From Conexibacter sp. (GTDB taxonomy: Bacteria; Actinomycetota; Thermoleophilia; Solirubrobacterales; Solirubrobacteraceae), in contig JAOPZD010000500.1 in the NCBI GenBank assembly GCA_025964295.1, positions 1 to 46,427 on the forward strand: a DNA stretch of 46,427 bases, given 5' to 3'. This document shows, piece after piece, positions 32,077 through 41,864 of this stretch. Each line of letters begins with the position of its first letter. The first letter of the stretch is position 1. The notes beneath the pieces were generated by a model. That model had not been told where the DNA came from. It worked only from the letters and a program-made list of their open reading frames with translations, and made no database searches. Both the position numbers and the translations under genes were made by a program.

Positions 32077-32934
32077 ATGAGCGCGCAGCGCGTTGGACCA
32101 GCGGTCATCCGCCCGGGTGGCCGGATAGAGGCCCCTGCGCCCGTGACGCCAAAGGCCGCCGAAGGCGGCGTGCTCGAGCTCATCGGTGGCCTGGTGACGC
32201 TCGCCGTCCGGGCCATGATGGCGATCTGCACCCCGCCCTTCAGCTGGCGTGGCGAGTTCGTCGAGCAGTGCTGGCTCACGGTCAAGCGCTGCCTCATCCC
32301 GGTGGCCATCGCCAACGTCGCATTCGGGTTTGGCGCGCCGGGTATGACCGGCGGCCACATCGTCAACATCTTCGGGACGATGGACCGCATGGGCGCGTTC
32401 TTCGTCATGGCGAGCGTCCGCGAGTTCGCGCCCTGGATCAACGCGATGCTTGTCGCCGGCGTGGCCGGCACTGCGATCACGGCCGACCTCGGGGCGCGGA
32501 AGGTCCGCGAGGAGCTCGACGCGCTCGTCGTCCTCGGTCTTGACCCGATCCGGGAACTTGTCGCGCCTCGCTTTCTCGCCATCGGGCTGATCACACCCCT
32601 GCTGTTCGTCTTCGCAGCGGTGTGCGGCGTCATCGGCGGCGGGCTCGCGACCGTGGTGGTCTTCCAGGAGACCACTTCCGGGTTTCTGTCGACGTTCTAC
32701 TCGAACTTCACTACGCCGGACCTGCTGGGGAGCATCGGCAAGTCGGCGTGCTTTGGCTGGATCATCGCGACGTTCTGCTGCTACATGGGCCTCAACGTCA
32801 AGGGCGGCGCCCAAGGCGTCGGCCGTGCCGTCAACCACGCGGTCGTCCTGTCGTTCGTCGGCATCTGGGTCATGAACTTCGTCGCCACCTCGACGTTGCT
32901 GGCCTCCTTCCCTGAAACCTCCAACCTTCACTAG
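32077..32934 (+). CDS. YrbE/MlaE-family permease A of the Mce lipid importer
   Basis: A 285-residue membrane protein. The ATG at 32077 follows AGGTGG; a GTG three codons earlier is an alternative. After about 45 hydrophilic residues come the MlaE helices. The conserved cytoplasmic coupling segment EELDALVVLGLDPIRELVAPR is present near residue 150. It forms a heterodimer with the next gene and binds the MceG-type ATPase. Confidence 0.92.
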   Translation: MSAQRVGPAVIRPGGRIEAPAPVTPKAAEGGVLELIGGLVTLAVRAMMAICTPPFSWRGEFVEQCWLTVKRCLIPVAIANVAFGFGAPGMTGGHIVNIFGTMDRMGAFFVMASVREFAPWINAMLVAGVAGTAITADLGARKVREELDALVVLGLDPIRELVAPRFLAIGLITPLLFVFAAVCGVIGGGLATVVVFQETTSGFLSTFYSNFTTPDLLGSIGKSACFGWIIATFCCYMGLNVKGGAQGVGRAVNHAVVLSFVGIWVMNFVATSTLLASFPETSNLH

Positions 32935-32945
32935 GGAACGCGAGC

Positions 32946-33812
32946 ATGGAAGCCTCAACACTCCGGGCCGCCCGCCCCATGGGCGTGGGTCCCACCATCC
33001 CGTCGATCGGGCAGGCCGCCGCCGCCGGATTCACCGGCCCGCTGAAGGGCGCGCTCCACAGCGCGGGGGACCTGGGGCGCTTCGCGGTCCAGGCGGTGAC
33101 GATCGCGCCGCGCAGCTTCCGCTACTCGGCCGAGATTCTGCGCCAGATCGGGATCATCGTCGCGGGCTCGGCTGCGCTGATCTGGGCGATGACCTTCATC
33201 GTCGGCACGATGTGCGCCACCGAGGCGGTCTACACCCTTCGCGGTTACGGCGCGACGGCATACGCCGGCTCGTTCACCGCGATGTGCGGGACGCGCGAGA
33301 TGTCCCCGTACATGTTCAACTACATCCTCGCCGCCAAGGTCGGCGCGGGCTGGGTGGCCGAGATCGGCCTGATGCGTACGAGCGACGAGATCGACGCCCT
33401 TGAGACGTCGGGGATCGATCCGATGCGGTACCTGATCGGCGTTCGGCTGATGGCGGCCTGGATGGCGCTCCCGTTCCTGATCATCACGGGGCTGGCGTTC
33501 ACCAACCTCGGGCACTTCGCGATCATCGTCCTGCAACTGGGAGACGTGTCGCAGGGGGCGTGGGAGCTCGTGCACTGGAGCCTCCAGAACCCGGTGGACA
33601 TCCTGTTCGTGCTCATCAAGTGCATGTTCATGTCCACGACGGTGTTGATCGTGGCCCTCTACTACGGCTACACCGCGAGGGGCGGACCCGTGGGCGTCGG
33701 AAAGGCTACGGCCAACTCGATGATGTTCAACATGATCGCGGTGAACATCACGTCGACGATGGCGACGATGATCTTCTGGGGCCTTGACTCCCGGTTCCCG
33801 ATCGGAGGGTGA
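32946..33812 (+). CDS. YrbE/MlaE-family permease B of the Mce lipid importer
   Basis: A 288-residue permease 11 bp after its partner. The MlaE signature EIDALETSGIDPMRYLIGVR is near residue 150, and the C-terminal membrane segments include NMIAVNITSTMATMIFWGL. Two YrbE genes in tandem before six mce genes is the standard actinobacterial arrangement. Confidence 0.92.
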   Translation: MEASTLRAARPMGVGPTIPSIGQAAAAGFTGPLKGALHSAGDLGRFAVQAVTIAPRSFRYSAEILRQIGIIVAGSAALIWAMTFIVGTMCATEAVYTLRGYGATAYAGSFTAMCGTREMSPYMFNYILAAKVGAGWVAEIGLMRTSDEIDALETSGIDPMRYLIGVRLMAAWMALPFLIITGLAFTNLGHFAIIVLQLGDVSQGAWELVHWSLQNPVDILFVLIKCMFMSTTVLIVALYYGYTARGGPVGVGKATANSMMFNMIAVNITSTMATMIFWGLDSRFPIGG

Positions 33813-33814
33813 GG

Positions 33815-35185
33815 ATGAACACTCCCATGCCATCTGTTGGCCGTCCCGCCGCTCCGGCCGCCCGGCCTTCGCGGCTCGTCAGGATCGCCGGCAAGCCCTG
33901 GGCGATCATCATGGTGCTCGCCCTCGTGGCCTTCTTCGCCTGGGTGCTGTCGACCCGTCATCAGGACCACCACGTCCGAGCGGTCTTCCCGACGGCCCTG
34001 GCGATCGTCCCCGGCCTCGACGTCCAGGCCAATGGGGTGGACATCGGCAAGGTCTCAAGCGTCGACTACAGCGATGGCCAGGCGATCGTGGGCCTTGGCA
34101 TCAGCGACGAGGACGCGTGGCCGCTGCACCGCGGTACGAAGGTCACGATGCGGTTCGGGACCACGGCCGGCAACGGCACGCGCCGCATCGACATCGTGCC
34201 CGGGGACTCGTCCGCGCCCCCGATCCCGGAGGGCGGCCAGATCGAGATCCAGGACACGAGTGCGCCGGTCGAGTTCGACCAGGTCTTCCGGATGATGGAC
34301 CGCGAGTCCCGCAGCCATATGCAGTCGCTCTCGGAGAGCTCGGCCACAACGCTCAAGGGCCGCGGCGGCAAGCTCAACGCCGGCCTGAAGGCACTGGCTC
34401 CGGCGTTTGACAGCCTCGGCGGCGTCTTTCAGGAGCTGTCGGCGGATCAGAACGCCCTCAAGGGCCTGCTGACCCAGACGCACGAGGTGACGCGTGCACT
34501 GGCGTCACGGGGGCCGCAGGTCGCCGACCTGATCAGCGTGGCCTCGCTCACGTTCTCCACCTTTGCCGCCAACACCCGTGAGGTGGGCCAGTCCATCGAA
34601 CAGGCACCGGGGACCCTCGCCGCCACGCGCACGACGCTCGCCCGGCTCGATAAGAGCGTCGAAGGACTGCAGGCCACCGTCCTGGATGCCGCGCCAGGGG
34701 CGCGCCGGCTGCGCGTGTTCGCCAGGCAGGCCCAGCCCGCCGTGGCTGAGCTGCGCACGACGGCGCCGCGGGTGACGTCGCTGCTGCGCCAGGGCCTCGC
34801 CACCGCCCCGAAGGTCAAGAGGTTGCTGACCGTCGGCGTGCCCTTCGCCAAGCGGGTCAAACCGATCCTCGACGACCTCGCGCCGGTCCTCGGCTGCATC
34901 CGTCCGTACGCACCGGAGTTGGCAGCCGCCACCCGGAACTGGGGCGCGATGAACTCCGGCTTCGACGACACCGGTCACTACATCCGGCTGAAGGCGCTCT
35001 TCAGCGCCTCGTCGCTGACGAGCACCCCTCCGATCGACAGCGCCACCTTCGGGAAGCTCGCAGGCCAGACGTACGCGTTCCCGCGGCCGCCCGGCCAGAA
35101 CGTGGGCCAGCCCTGGTTCATCCCCGAATGCGGCGTCGGACCCGACGCGCTCGATCCCACGAAGGACCCGGAGGACAGGAAATGA
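33815..35185 (+). CDS. Mce family protein, position A
   Basis: A 456-residue protein; the ATG at 33815 has GGAGG six bases upstream (a GTG at 33809 is the alternative). One N-terminal membrane helix (WAIIMVLALVAFFAWVL) is followed by the MlaD/MCE domain (VFPTALAIVPGLDVQANGVDIGKV) and a long helical region with repeated TL/TA heptads. The protein threads the cell envelope as part of a hexamer of six different Mce chains that conducts lipids to the permease. Its stop overlaps the next gene by ATGA. Confidence 0.93.
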   Translation: MNTPMPSVGRPAAPAARPSRLVRIAGKPWAIIMVLALVAFFAWVLSTRHQDHHVRAVFPTALAIVPGLDVQANGVDIGKVSSVDYSDGQAIVGLGISDEDAWPLHRGTKVTMRFGTTAGNGTRRIDIVPGDSSAPPIPEGGQIEIQDTSAPVEFDQVFRMMDRESRSHMQSLSESSATTLKGRGGKLNAGLKALAPAFDSLGGVFQELSADQNALKGLLTQTHEVTRALASRGPQVADLISVASLTFSTFAANTREVGQSIEQAPGTLAATRTTLARLDKSVEGLQATVLDAAPGARRLRVFARQAQPAVAELRTTAPRVTSLLRQGLATAPKVKRLLTVGVPFAKRVKPILDDLAPVLGCIRPYAPELAAATRNWGAMNSGFDDTGHYIRLKALFSASSLTSTPPIDSATFGKLAGQTYAFPRPPGQNVGQPWFIPECGVGPDALDPTKDPEDRK

Positions 35186-36615
35186 GGCCAGCAGCCATCC
35201 AGCCGCGGCGCATGGTGCCGTACGCGTTGGCCCTCATCGCGGTGGCCGTCGCGGTGATCTTCTACACCGGCCGCGACGACGGCTACCGCGTCAAGGTCGA
35301 GTTCGCCGACGCGGGCGGTGTACGGAAGAACTCCGAGGTGAAGATCTCCGAGGCACCCGCCGGCAAGGTCGTCAAGGTCGACCTGACCAAGCACGACACC
35401 GCCATGATCACCCTGAAGATGGACGAGGGTGCCTGGCCGATCGGCGCAGGGGCCACCGCCCGCTCGCGCCCGGTGAACCTGCTCGGTGAGAAGTACGTGG
35501 ACCTGCGTCCCGGTGACTTGAAGCGACCGGTTCCCTCGGGCACCGTCATCCCCAACTCCAAGACGGGGACTGCCGTCGAGATCGACGACGTCCTGAACAC
35601 GCTCGACCCATCGGTGCGTGCTCGCATGCGGATCCTGATCAACGAGGCGGGCGTCTCCATGGGCGGCCGTGGCGCGGACTTCAACCAGTTGCTGAGCGTG
35701 CTGCCGCACGCCATGGACGAAGGGTCGGACTTTCTGAGCCAGATGGCCAAGGACACCGGGAAGCTTGACGACCTCGTCGCCAAGGGCGACCGCGTGCTCG
35801 CCGCCGTAGCCGGTCGCAAGGAGGACTTCGGCCGCTTCGTGGAGAGCGCAGACGACGCGCTCGCGGTGACCGCCGGTCAGCGTCGGCGGCTTGAGCGCAC
35901 GGTGGCCTCGGCCCCAGCGGCCCTTCGCCGGTTACGCGGCACGCTCGGTCAGCTCGGAGCCGCGTCGCAGGCGCTGCGCCCGGCCGCCGCCAACCTCACC
36001 AGGACGGCGGCGCCACTGGCCTCGACGCTCGAGCAGCTGCCGGCGTTCGCCGACGACACCAAAGAGACGCTCGCCGTCGCCCGCCAGGTCGCCCCGGCAC
36101 TGACCCGGCTCGGCACTGAAGGCTCACCGACCGTCAAGCGACTAGGACCGACGCTCGATCGCCTGTCCACCTTCGCCACGGCGCTGTCGCCGAATGTCGA
36201 CACGTTCGACGACGGCGGGGCCAAGAACATCGTCCGCTGGGCGACCAACTGGGCGAACGTCACCCAGTTGGAGGACGGCATCGGTCACATCTTCCGCGAC
36301 CGGGTGTTCGTGGGACGGGACTTCTTCTCGCTGCCCAACCCCGCCATCGCGCGAAAGTCGGCCGTGAAGAAGGCCAGGCCGTCGCAGCCCGCTGCGAGCC
36401 CGGCGAAGGTACCGCCTGCGGCACCGCCGGCAGCACAGACGACGCCCAAGCTCCCCACGATTCCCGTTCTGCCTGAAGTCCTGCCGCAGGTCGTCGGCGC
36501 GGTCGACGGCGTGCTCAAGAAGCTTGTACCGCCCGCCCCGGCAACTGGGGCTGACGGCGGCCGCAAGGGGGACCAGGACGCGCTGGGCCTCTTCGACTAC
36601 CTCCTGGGGGGATAG
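35182..36615 (+). CDS. Mce family protein, position B
   Basis: A 477-residue protein starting MRPAAIQPRR inside the stop of the previous gene. It has an N-terminal helix (VPYALALIAVAVAVIFY), MCE domain (VKVEFADAGGVRKNSEVKI), a helical region, and a distinctive Pro/Ala/Lys-rich C-terminal segment (residues about 400-440, KARPSQPAASPAKVPPA) that may cross the cell wall or contact partners. Confidence 0.93.
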   Translation: MRPAAIQPRRMVPYALALIAVAVAVIFYTGRDDGYRVKVEFADAGGVRKNSEVKISEAPAGKVVKVDLTKHDTAMITLKMDEGAWPIGAGATARSRPVNLLGEKYVDLRPGDLKRPVPSGTVIPNSKTGTAVEIDDVLNTLDPSVRARMRILINEAGVSMGGRGADFNQLLSVLPHAMDEGSDFLSQMAKDTGKLDDLVAKGDRVLAAVAGRKEDFGRFVESADDALAVTAGQRRRLERTVASAPAALRRLRGTLGQLGAASQALRPAAANLTRTAAPLASTLEQLPAFADDTKETLAVARQVAPALTRLGTEGSPTVKRLGPTLDRLSTFATALSPNVDTFDDGGAKNIVRWATNWANVTQLEDGIGHIFRDRVFVGRDFFSLPNPAIARKSAVKKARPSQPAASPAKVPPAAPPAAQTTPKLPTIPVLPEVLPQVVGAVDGVLKKLVPPAPATGADGGRKGDQDALGLFDYLLGG

Positions 36616-36618
36616 ACC

Positions 36619-37890
36619 GTGCGCTTGAACAGCAACAGATCAGAACACCGGGGCATCCAGCGCAAGGGCCTGCAGCTGGTCGGTGTCGCGGCGATCGTCG
36701 TGTCGAGCGTCCTGATCTATGTCGGCATCACCGCTCCAGACGGGACACCCGGCCGCGGGTATTACACCCTGCGCGCGCAGTTCAACCGCGCCGACAACCT
36801 CGTCTCGCACTATCAGATCCGGGTCGGCGGGCGACTCATCGGTCAGGTGCTGCGACCACGCATCGAAGACGGGAAGGCGATCGTCGACCTGCAGTTGTAC
36901 GAGGACGTCGGGCCGCTGCTTTCCGACACCACGGTCCGCGTGCGACCGCGCAGCGCGATCGGCCTGCGCTTCGTCGACCTGACCCCGGGCACACGCGGGC
37001 GACCACTGGCGGAAGGCGAGACCATCAAGGCCAGCCAGACCTCGGCGTCGCTACCGCTCGACGACACCTTGGGCGTCTTCGACACGCGACGGCGGGCCAA
37101 GCTCAAGGTGCTGTTGAGCAAGCTCGGCGCCGGCTTCGCCGGCCGCGGCGAAGACCTCAACACGTCCCTGAAGAGCGGCGGCCCGTTCCTGCGCTCGATG
37201 TCAGGAGCGCTCAAGGCCGTCAATGACCGCGACGGAGCGCTCGCGACCTTCGTGTCCGGTAGCGCGGGGACCGCAGCCGCGGCCGACCCCGTCCGCCAGG
37301 ACATCGCCGCGATGTTCGCCCCGTCCGCCGATGCGCTGCGTCCCTTCTCCGATGAGGCCGCCGGGGTACGAGCGACCCTCCAAGCGGCTCCGTCGACGCT
37401 CGACGCCCTCCGCGCGCAGCTCCCTGAGGCTCAGGCGCTGCTGGCGCAGACGGCCGACTTCGCCCGCGTGGCCACGACGACGCTACGGCTGTCGCCGACA
37501 GCGCTGCGGCGTACGAGCGACCTGCTGCGTGACGGTCGCAAGCCGCTGCGCGACCTGCAGGCCACGTTGCGCCTGGCCGAGCGCGCCGTATCACCGACGC
37601 TCGCCCTGCTGAACGCCGTCAAGCCGGTTCTGCCGTCGCTGGACAACACGATGAAGGCGTCGCTTCCGACGCTCAAAGAGCTCGGTCGGCGCGGGTGCGA
37701 CGTCAAGGACGCGTACTTCTTCTGGGCGGAGGCGACGGCCTGGGGTGACGCCGCCGGTCAGTACACCCGACTGAACGCCACCAAGCCGAATCCGAGCCAG
37801 GTGCAAGGTCTCGAGCCCAAGGCGATACCGGGTGTCGGAGACAACCCGTATCCGGCCCCCTGTGTCGCTGCGACGGAGCGTGTGAAATGA
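36619..37890 (+). CDS. Mce family protein, position C
   Basis: A 423-residue protein with a GTG start and GGGGGA upstream, 3 bp after the previous stop. A helix VGVAAIVVSSVLIYVGI, MCE domain (LRAQFNRADNLVSHYQIRVGG) and helical tail are visible. The C-terminus contains a single Cys pair region (RRGCDVKDAYFFWAE). Its stop overlaps the next start by ATGA. Confidence 0.93.
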   Translation: MRLNSNRSEHRGIQRKGLQLVGVAAIVVSSVLIYVGITAPDGTPGRGYYTLRAQFNRADNLVSHYQIRVGGRLIGQVLRPRIEDGKAIVDLQLYEDVGPLLSDTTVRVRPRSAIGLRFVDLTPGTRGRPLAEGETIKASQTSASLPLDDTLGVFDTRRRAKLKVLLSKLGAGFAGRGEDLNTSLKSGGPFLRSMSGALKAVNDRDGALATFVSGSAGTAAAADPVRQDIAAMFAPSADALRPFSDEAAGVRATLQAAPSTLDALRAQLPEAQALLAQTADFARVATTTLRLSPTALRRTSDLLRDGRKPLRDLQATLRLAERAVSPTLALLNAVKPVLPSLDNTMKASLPTLKELGRRGCDVKDAYFFWAEATAWGDAAGQYTRLNATKPNPSQVQGLEPKAIPGVGDNPYPAPCVAATERVK

Positions 37891-39251
37891 GCCAGCCCTC
37901 GAAGGAGACCTTCCTCTCGCGGATCTTTGATCAGCGCCCTGGGCGTCACCGTCCGCGGCACATGACCAACGGGGCCGTCACCATGGCTCTGACCGCCGGG
38001 TCGGTCCTCGTCGCCCTGACGGTCGGCTTCACGCGCGACATTCCGTTCTGGAACGCCGGCAGTGAGATCAAGGCCGAGTTCCGGAGTACCCCGAACCTCC
38101 GTGTCGGCTACCCGGTGCGCGTACGCGGCGTGAACGTCGGCAAGGTCAAGAGCGTTACGCGTGACGCCGCGCGCGATGTGGCGATCGTGAAGATGGAGAT
38201 CGACAGCGACCAGGAGGTCACGCTCAAGCAGGACGCGCACGCTGCTGTTTCCTGGCGGACGCTGCTCGGCCGCAACATGTTCGTGGACCTGGACCCGGGC
38301 TCGCCGTCGGCGCCGAAGCTCGGCAGCGACACGATCCCGGTCAAGCAGACCGAGGCCCAGGTCGAGTTCGACCAGTTGCTTGCGCCGCTCGACAAGACCG
38401 GACGCGGCGGGATCCAGACGTTCTTCCGCCAGTTCGACACGGCCTTCCGCGACTCGAGCGCCCCTGGCCGCAATCTTGACCGCCTGGCGCCGTCGATCCG
38501 GCCGGTCGGCCCGGCCGTGGATGCACTCCGTGGACAGGGGACCGGCGATCTCGGGCGGGTGGTGGACAACGCGCGCAAGACGATGGCGGCCTTCGGCGCC
38601 TCCGAGGCGAAGCTCGTCGGCCTGGTGGACGGTGCGGACATCACGTTCGGGGTGACCGCGGCAGAGCGTGCTTCCCTGGGCTCGTTTGTGCGCCACGCGC
38701 CCGCCACCCTGCGCGAGACCCGGCAGACGATGGTCCGGCTGCGGACCACGCTGGATCTGCTGGACCCGGTGGCGAGCCGGGCGCGGCCCGGGCTGCGCAG
38801 GCTCGACGAGACGACGCGGAACGCGGGCGCCGCTCTGGTGGAAGCCACCCCGCTGCTGGCGGATCTGCGGCCGCTCTCCGATCGACTCCGGGGCGCCCTC
38901 GACGCGCTCGGACCGGCGAGCACGTCGACCGTGAAGTTCATGGACGGGCTTGACCCCACGCTCACGCGGGCCGGCGGGACGCTGGTCCCCTGGCTGAAGG
39001 CGAAGAACCGCCTCGGCATCGAGAACGGCCAGACCTTCGGCCCCACAGCGAGCATCGTGGCCTCCTCAGCCGGTCAGTTCGGCGGCGCGGGGACGCATCT
39101 GCGCTTCCAGGGTCTGGCCTCCGGTGCGGGCGGCGTCGGCCTGCCTTGCGCCACCGGCGTGTTCGACCCGGGGAAGAAGGACCAGCTTTTGGACTGCACC
39201 GCCTTCTTCCGGCTGCTGCAGGGCTCAACCACCATGAAGCACAGCAAGTGA
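37887..39251 (+). CDS. Mce family protein, position D
   Basis: A 454-residue protein with about 30 basic residues before the membrane helix (MALTAGSVLVALTVGF), then the MCE domain (FRSTPNLRVGYPVRVRGVNVGK) and the long helical segment. It is ATGA-coupled to position C. The basic N-terminus should lie in the cytoplasm. Confidence 0.93.
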   Translation: MSQPSKETFLSRIFDQRPGRHRPRHMTNGAVTMALTAGSVLVALTVGFTRDIPFWNAGSEIKAEFRSTPNLRVGYPVRVRGVNVGKVKSVTRDAARDVAIVKMEIDSDQEVTLKQDAHAAVSWRTLLGRNMFVDLDPGSPSAPKLGSDTIPVKQTEAQVEFDQLLAPLDKTGRGGIQTFFRQFDTAFRDSSAPGRNLDRLAPSIRPVGPAVDALRGQGTGDLGRVVDNARKTMAAFGASEAKLVGLVDGADITFGVTAAERASLGSFVRHAPATLRETRQTMVRLRTTLDLLDPVASRARPGLRRLDETTRNAGAALVEATPLLADLRPLSDRLRGALDALGPASTSTVKFMDGLDPTLTRAGGTLVPWLKAKNRLGIENGQTFGPTASIVASSAGQFGGAGTHLRFQGLASGAGGVGLPCATGVFDPGKKDQLLDCTAFFRLLQGSTTMKHSK

Positions 39252-39261
39252 GGTCGCGTCG

Positions 39262-40536
39262 ATGAACCGCCAGATCGATACCAAGCGCCTGAAGCTCGAG
39301 CTCCAGCGCTCCGTCAGGCCACTCATCCTGTTCGGTGTGCTGATCGCCTGCGGCATCGCCAGCGCCGCGATCATCTTCCACAACCAGACGTTCCAGCGGC
39401 CGTGGGTGAGCTACTACACCGTGCGCGCGACGTTCGACAACGTCAAAGGCGTGACGCCGCCGACGCAGCAGGTCCGGATCGCGGGCGTGAAAGTCGGGGT
39501 CGTCAAGAAGGTCGAGCTTGTCCAGGGGCGGCCCGAGCTCACGCTGTCGATCGAGTCGAAGTATGGGCGTCTGTACAGGGACGCGCGCATGCGGCTACGC
39601 CCCTCAACGCCGCTTCAGGACATGTACGTGTCGATCGAGCGTGGGACGCCGGCGGCCGGCGAGTTGTCCGAAGATGCCGTGATCCCCGGTGAGCAGACCG
39701 AGTCGCCCGCCGACATCGCGCGGGTGATGAACACCCTCGACAGCGCCACCCGCGACCGGATGGCGACGCTGCTCGACCAACTGGGCCGAGGGCTGGAGGA
39801 CCGTGGGCAGTCGCTGCGCACGGCGTTCGCCAGCGCCGTCCCTTTCCTGGACATGGCCAAGCGCGCGACGCAGGTCATCGACCGTCGCAAGGCCGCGATG
39901 CGTCGCCTGGTCACGAACTTCGGCGACCTGACCGGCGTGCTGGCCGAACGCAACAAGCACTTGACCAGCTTGGTAAGCAACGGACAAGCCACTCTCGGAG
40001 CGCTCGCGCGAGGCGACCAGAACCTGGCCGCGACCGTCCGAGAGCTCGCGCCCACGCTGACCACGATGCGGTCCACGTTCGCGAACGTCCGTGCCATGGA
40101 AGGGGAACTGGACCCGGCGCTCAAGTCGCTGGACCCGGTGCTGGACCACCTCGACTTGGGCCTGGACGCGCTGGATCGATTCGGCAAGGACGCGAGGCCG
40201 GCCCTGTTGGCCCTTCGCTCGCCCGTCAGCAAACTACGTCCGCTGGCCACGAGCCTGGATCCGGCCGCGGGCTCGCTGCGCGCCGCGACCGCGAAGTTCG
40301 TGCCGCAGACCCCGAAGTACGACCGCATCACCGCGTTGTTTCCGCCGTGTCTCGAGCGTCTGTCGGCGTTCTTCACCAACTCGATGTCGTTGGGTAAGTT
40401 CGAGGACGCCGGTGGCGTGATCCCGCGGGCACGGTCCGCCTTCGGCGTCGACTCGGTCAGCGGCACAGCAGGGACGGCGGGCGCCCCCGGTGCCACACGT
40501 CAGCCGAGCTGCACGACCGGAGGCAAGGGCCAATGA
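39262..40536 (+). CDS. Mce family protein, position E
   Basis: A 424-residue protein. The membrane segment PLILFGVLIACGIASAAIIF contains LIAC, which could be read as a lipobox as in mycobacterial MceE lipoproteins. The hydrophobic stretch continues past the Cys, so a plain membrane anchor is as likely. The MCE domain (VRATFDNVKGVTPPTQQVRIAG) and a helical tail follow. Confidence 0.92.
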   Translation: MNRQIDTKRLKLELQRSVRPLILFGVLIACGIASAAIIFHNQTFQRPWVSYYTVRATFDNVKGVTPPTQQVRIAGVKVGVVKKVELVQGRPELTLSIESKYGRLYRDARMRLRPSTPLQDMYVSIERGTPAAGELSEDAVIPGEQTESPADIARVMNTLDSATRDRMATLLDQLGRGLEDRGQSLRTAFASAVPFLDMAKRATQVIDRRKAAMRRLVTNFGDLTGVLAERNKHLTSLVSNGQATLGALARGDQNLAATVRELAPTLTTMRSTFANVRAMEGELDPALKSLDPVLDHLDLGLDALDRFGKDARPALLALRSPVSKLRPLATSLDPAAGSLRAATAKFVPQTPKYDRITALFPPCLERLSAFFTNSMSLGKFEDAGGVIPRARSAFGVDSVSGTAGTAGAPGATRQPSCTTGGKGQ

Positions 40537-41864
40537 CCGTCCACAACGTGTACGGGAAGATCCTGGGCGTCCTCGTCTTCGTCGCGGTCTTCCTCGTGCT
40601 GTTCATCGGTCTCTACAAGGGCGCAGGCGGCACGGTGGGACGCCTGTCCTCGCCGTACACGGCGAACGTCATCCTGCCCGACGGCTTCCAGTTGGTGGAG
40701 AACGCCGACGTCCGTGCCGCCGGGGTGAAGATCGGGCGGGTGGCGAGCATCATGAACCGCGGTGCCCGTGCGGTCGTGAAGGTCGAGATCGACAAGGATC
40801 ACGCGCCGCTGCACCGCGACGCCACCACGCTGCTGCGTACCAAAACCCTCGTCGGCGAGAACTTCCTCGAGGTCGTGCCCGGCAACCGGGCTCAGGGGGA
40901 TCTGCCTGACGGCGGCACGATCCCGGTGGATCGCGCGGGCGAGTCGGTCCAGCTGGACGAGATCCTCTCGTCGCTGGACGAGCGCACCCGGGCCGGCATC
41001 CAGCGCACCATCAGTGGGCTCGGCACTGGCGTGGCGGGTCGGGCGACCGACATCAACCGGCTGTTCGCCGCGATGCGCCCGACGGTCGTCAGCGGCGCAA
41101 CGGTGATGGGTCTTCTCGATCGCCAGCGCGACGAGTTCGGCGCGCTGATCGACGACACCGGCCAGGTGATGCAGGCGATCGCCTCGCGCGGCACCAGCCT
41201 ACGGAGCCTCGTGACGAGCGCCAAGAGCACGGCCGAGGTCGTTGCGACACGTGACCGCGCACTTGGCAAGATCTTCAAGGAGCTGCCGTCGACCCTGCAG
41301 CAGACTCGCACGAGCGTGACTCGGCTGCAGGAGTTCTCGCGGGTCTCGACGCCGGTCGTGGCGGACATGACCGTCGGGTTCCGGGAGCTGCAGCCGGTCG
41401 TGCGCGACCTCCCGGCGGCTGCGGATTTCACCCGCCAGGCGATGCTGCGGCTCGCGCCGTTCATCAAGGTCGTCGGTCCGCTGCTCGACGAGCTCAAGCC
41501 GTTCGCGAACGCGACGAAGGACGCGATCCCAGGGCTCGACGCCGTGCTGCGGCAAGCCGATCCACTCGTCTCGTTCCTCTCCCCCTACGACCGGGACCTG
41601 GCCTCGTTCTTCGCCAACCAGGCAGGCATGACCTCCTACAAGGACGCAAACGGGCACGGTGTCCGGTTGCTGCTGCACATCGACCCCAACGGGTACGCCG
41701 GCTTCTCCCCGCAGATGCGCCAGGCGCTCGACCGGCTCGGGGAGGCAGGTTCGGTCGCCATCGACGCTGTCCGTGTCCAGAAGAACCCGTATCCGGCGCC
41801 GGGAACCATCGGCAAGAACGTCCCGTTCCGGGGCGACTACCAGCGCGTGGAACCGCGGAAGTGA
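40533..41864 (+). CDS. Mce family protein, position F
   Basis: A 443-residue protein overlapping position E by ATGA. The N-terminal helix is ILGVLVFVAVFLVLFIGLY, the MCE domain begins YTANVILPDGFQLVENADV, and the tail is helical, ending KNPYPAPGTIGKNVPFRGDY. It is the sixth and last of the set. Its stop overlaps the transporter gene that follows. Confidence 0.93.
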   Translation: MTVHNVYGKILGVLVFVAVFLVLFIGLYKGAGGTVGRLSSPYTANVILPDGFQLVENADVRAAGVKIGRVASIMNRGARAVVKVEIDKDHAPLHRDATTLLRTKTLVGENFLEVVPGNRAQGDLPDGGTIPVDRAGESVQLDEILSSLDERTRAGIQRTISGLGTGVAGRATDINRLFAAMRPTVVSGATVMGLLDRQRDEFGALIDDTGQVMQAIASRGTSLRSLVTSAKSTAEVVATRDRALGKIFKELPSTLQQTRTSVTRLQEFSRVSTPVVADMTVGFRELQPVVRDLPAAADFTRQAMLRLAPFIKVVGPLLDELKPFANATKDAIPGLDAVLRQADPLVSFLSPYDRDLASFFANQAGMTSYKDANGHGVRLLLHIDPNGYAGFSPQMRQALDRLGEAGSVAIDAVRVQKNPYPAPGTIGKNVPFRGDYQRVEPRK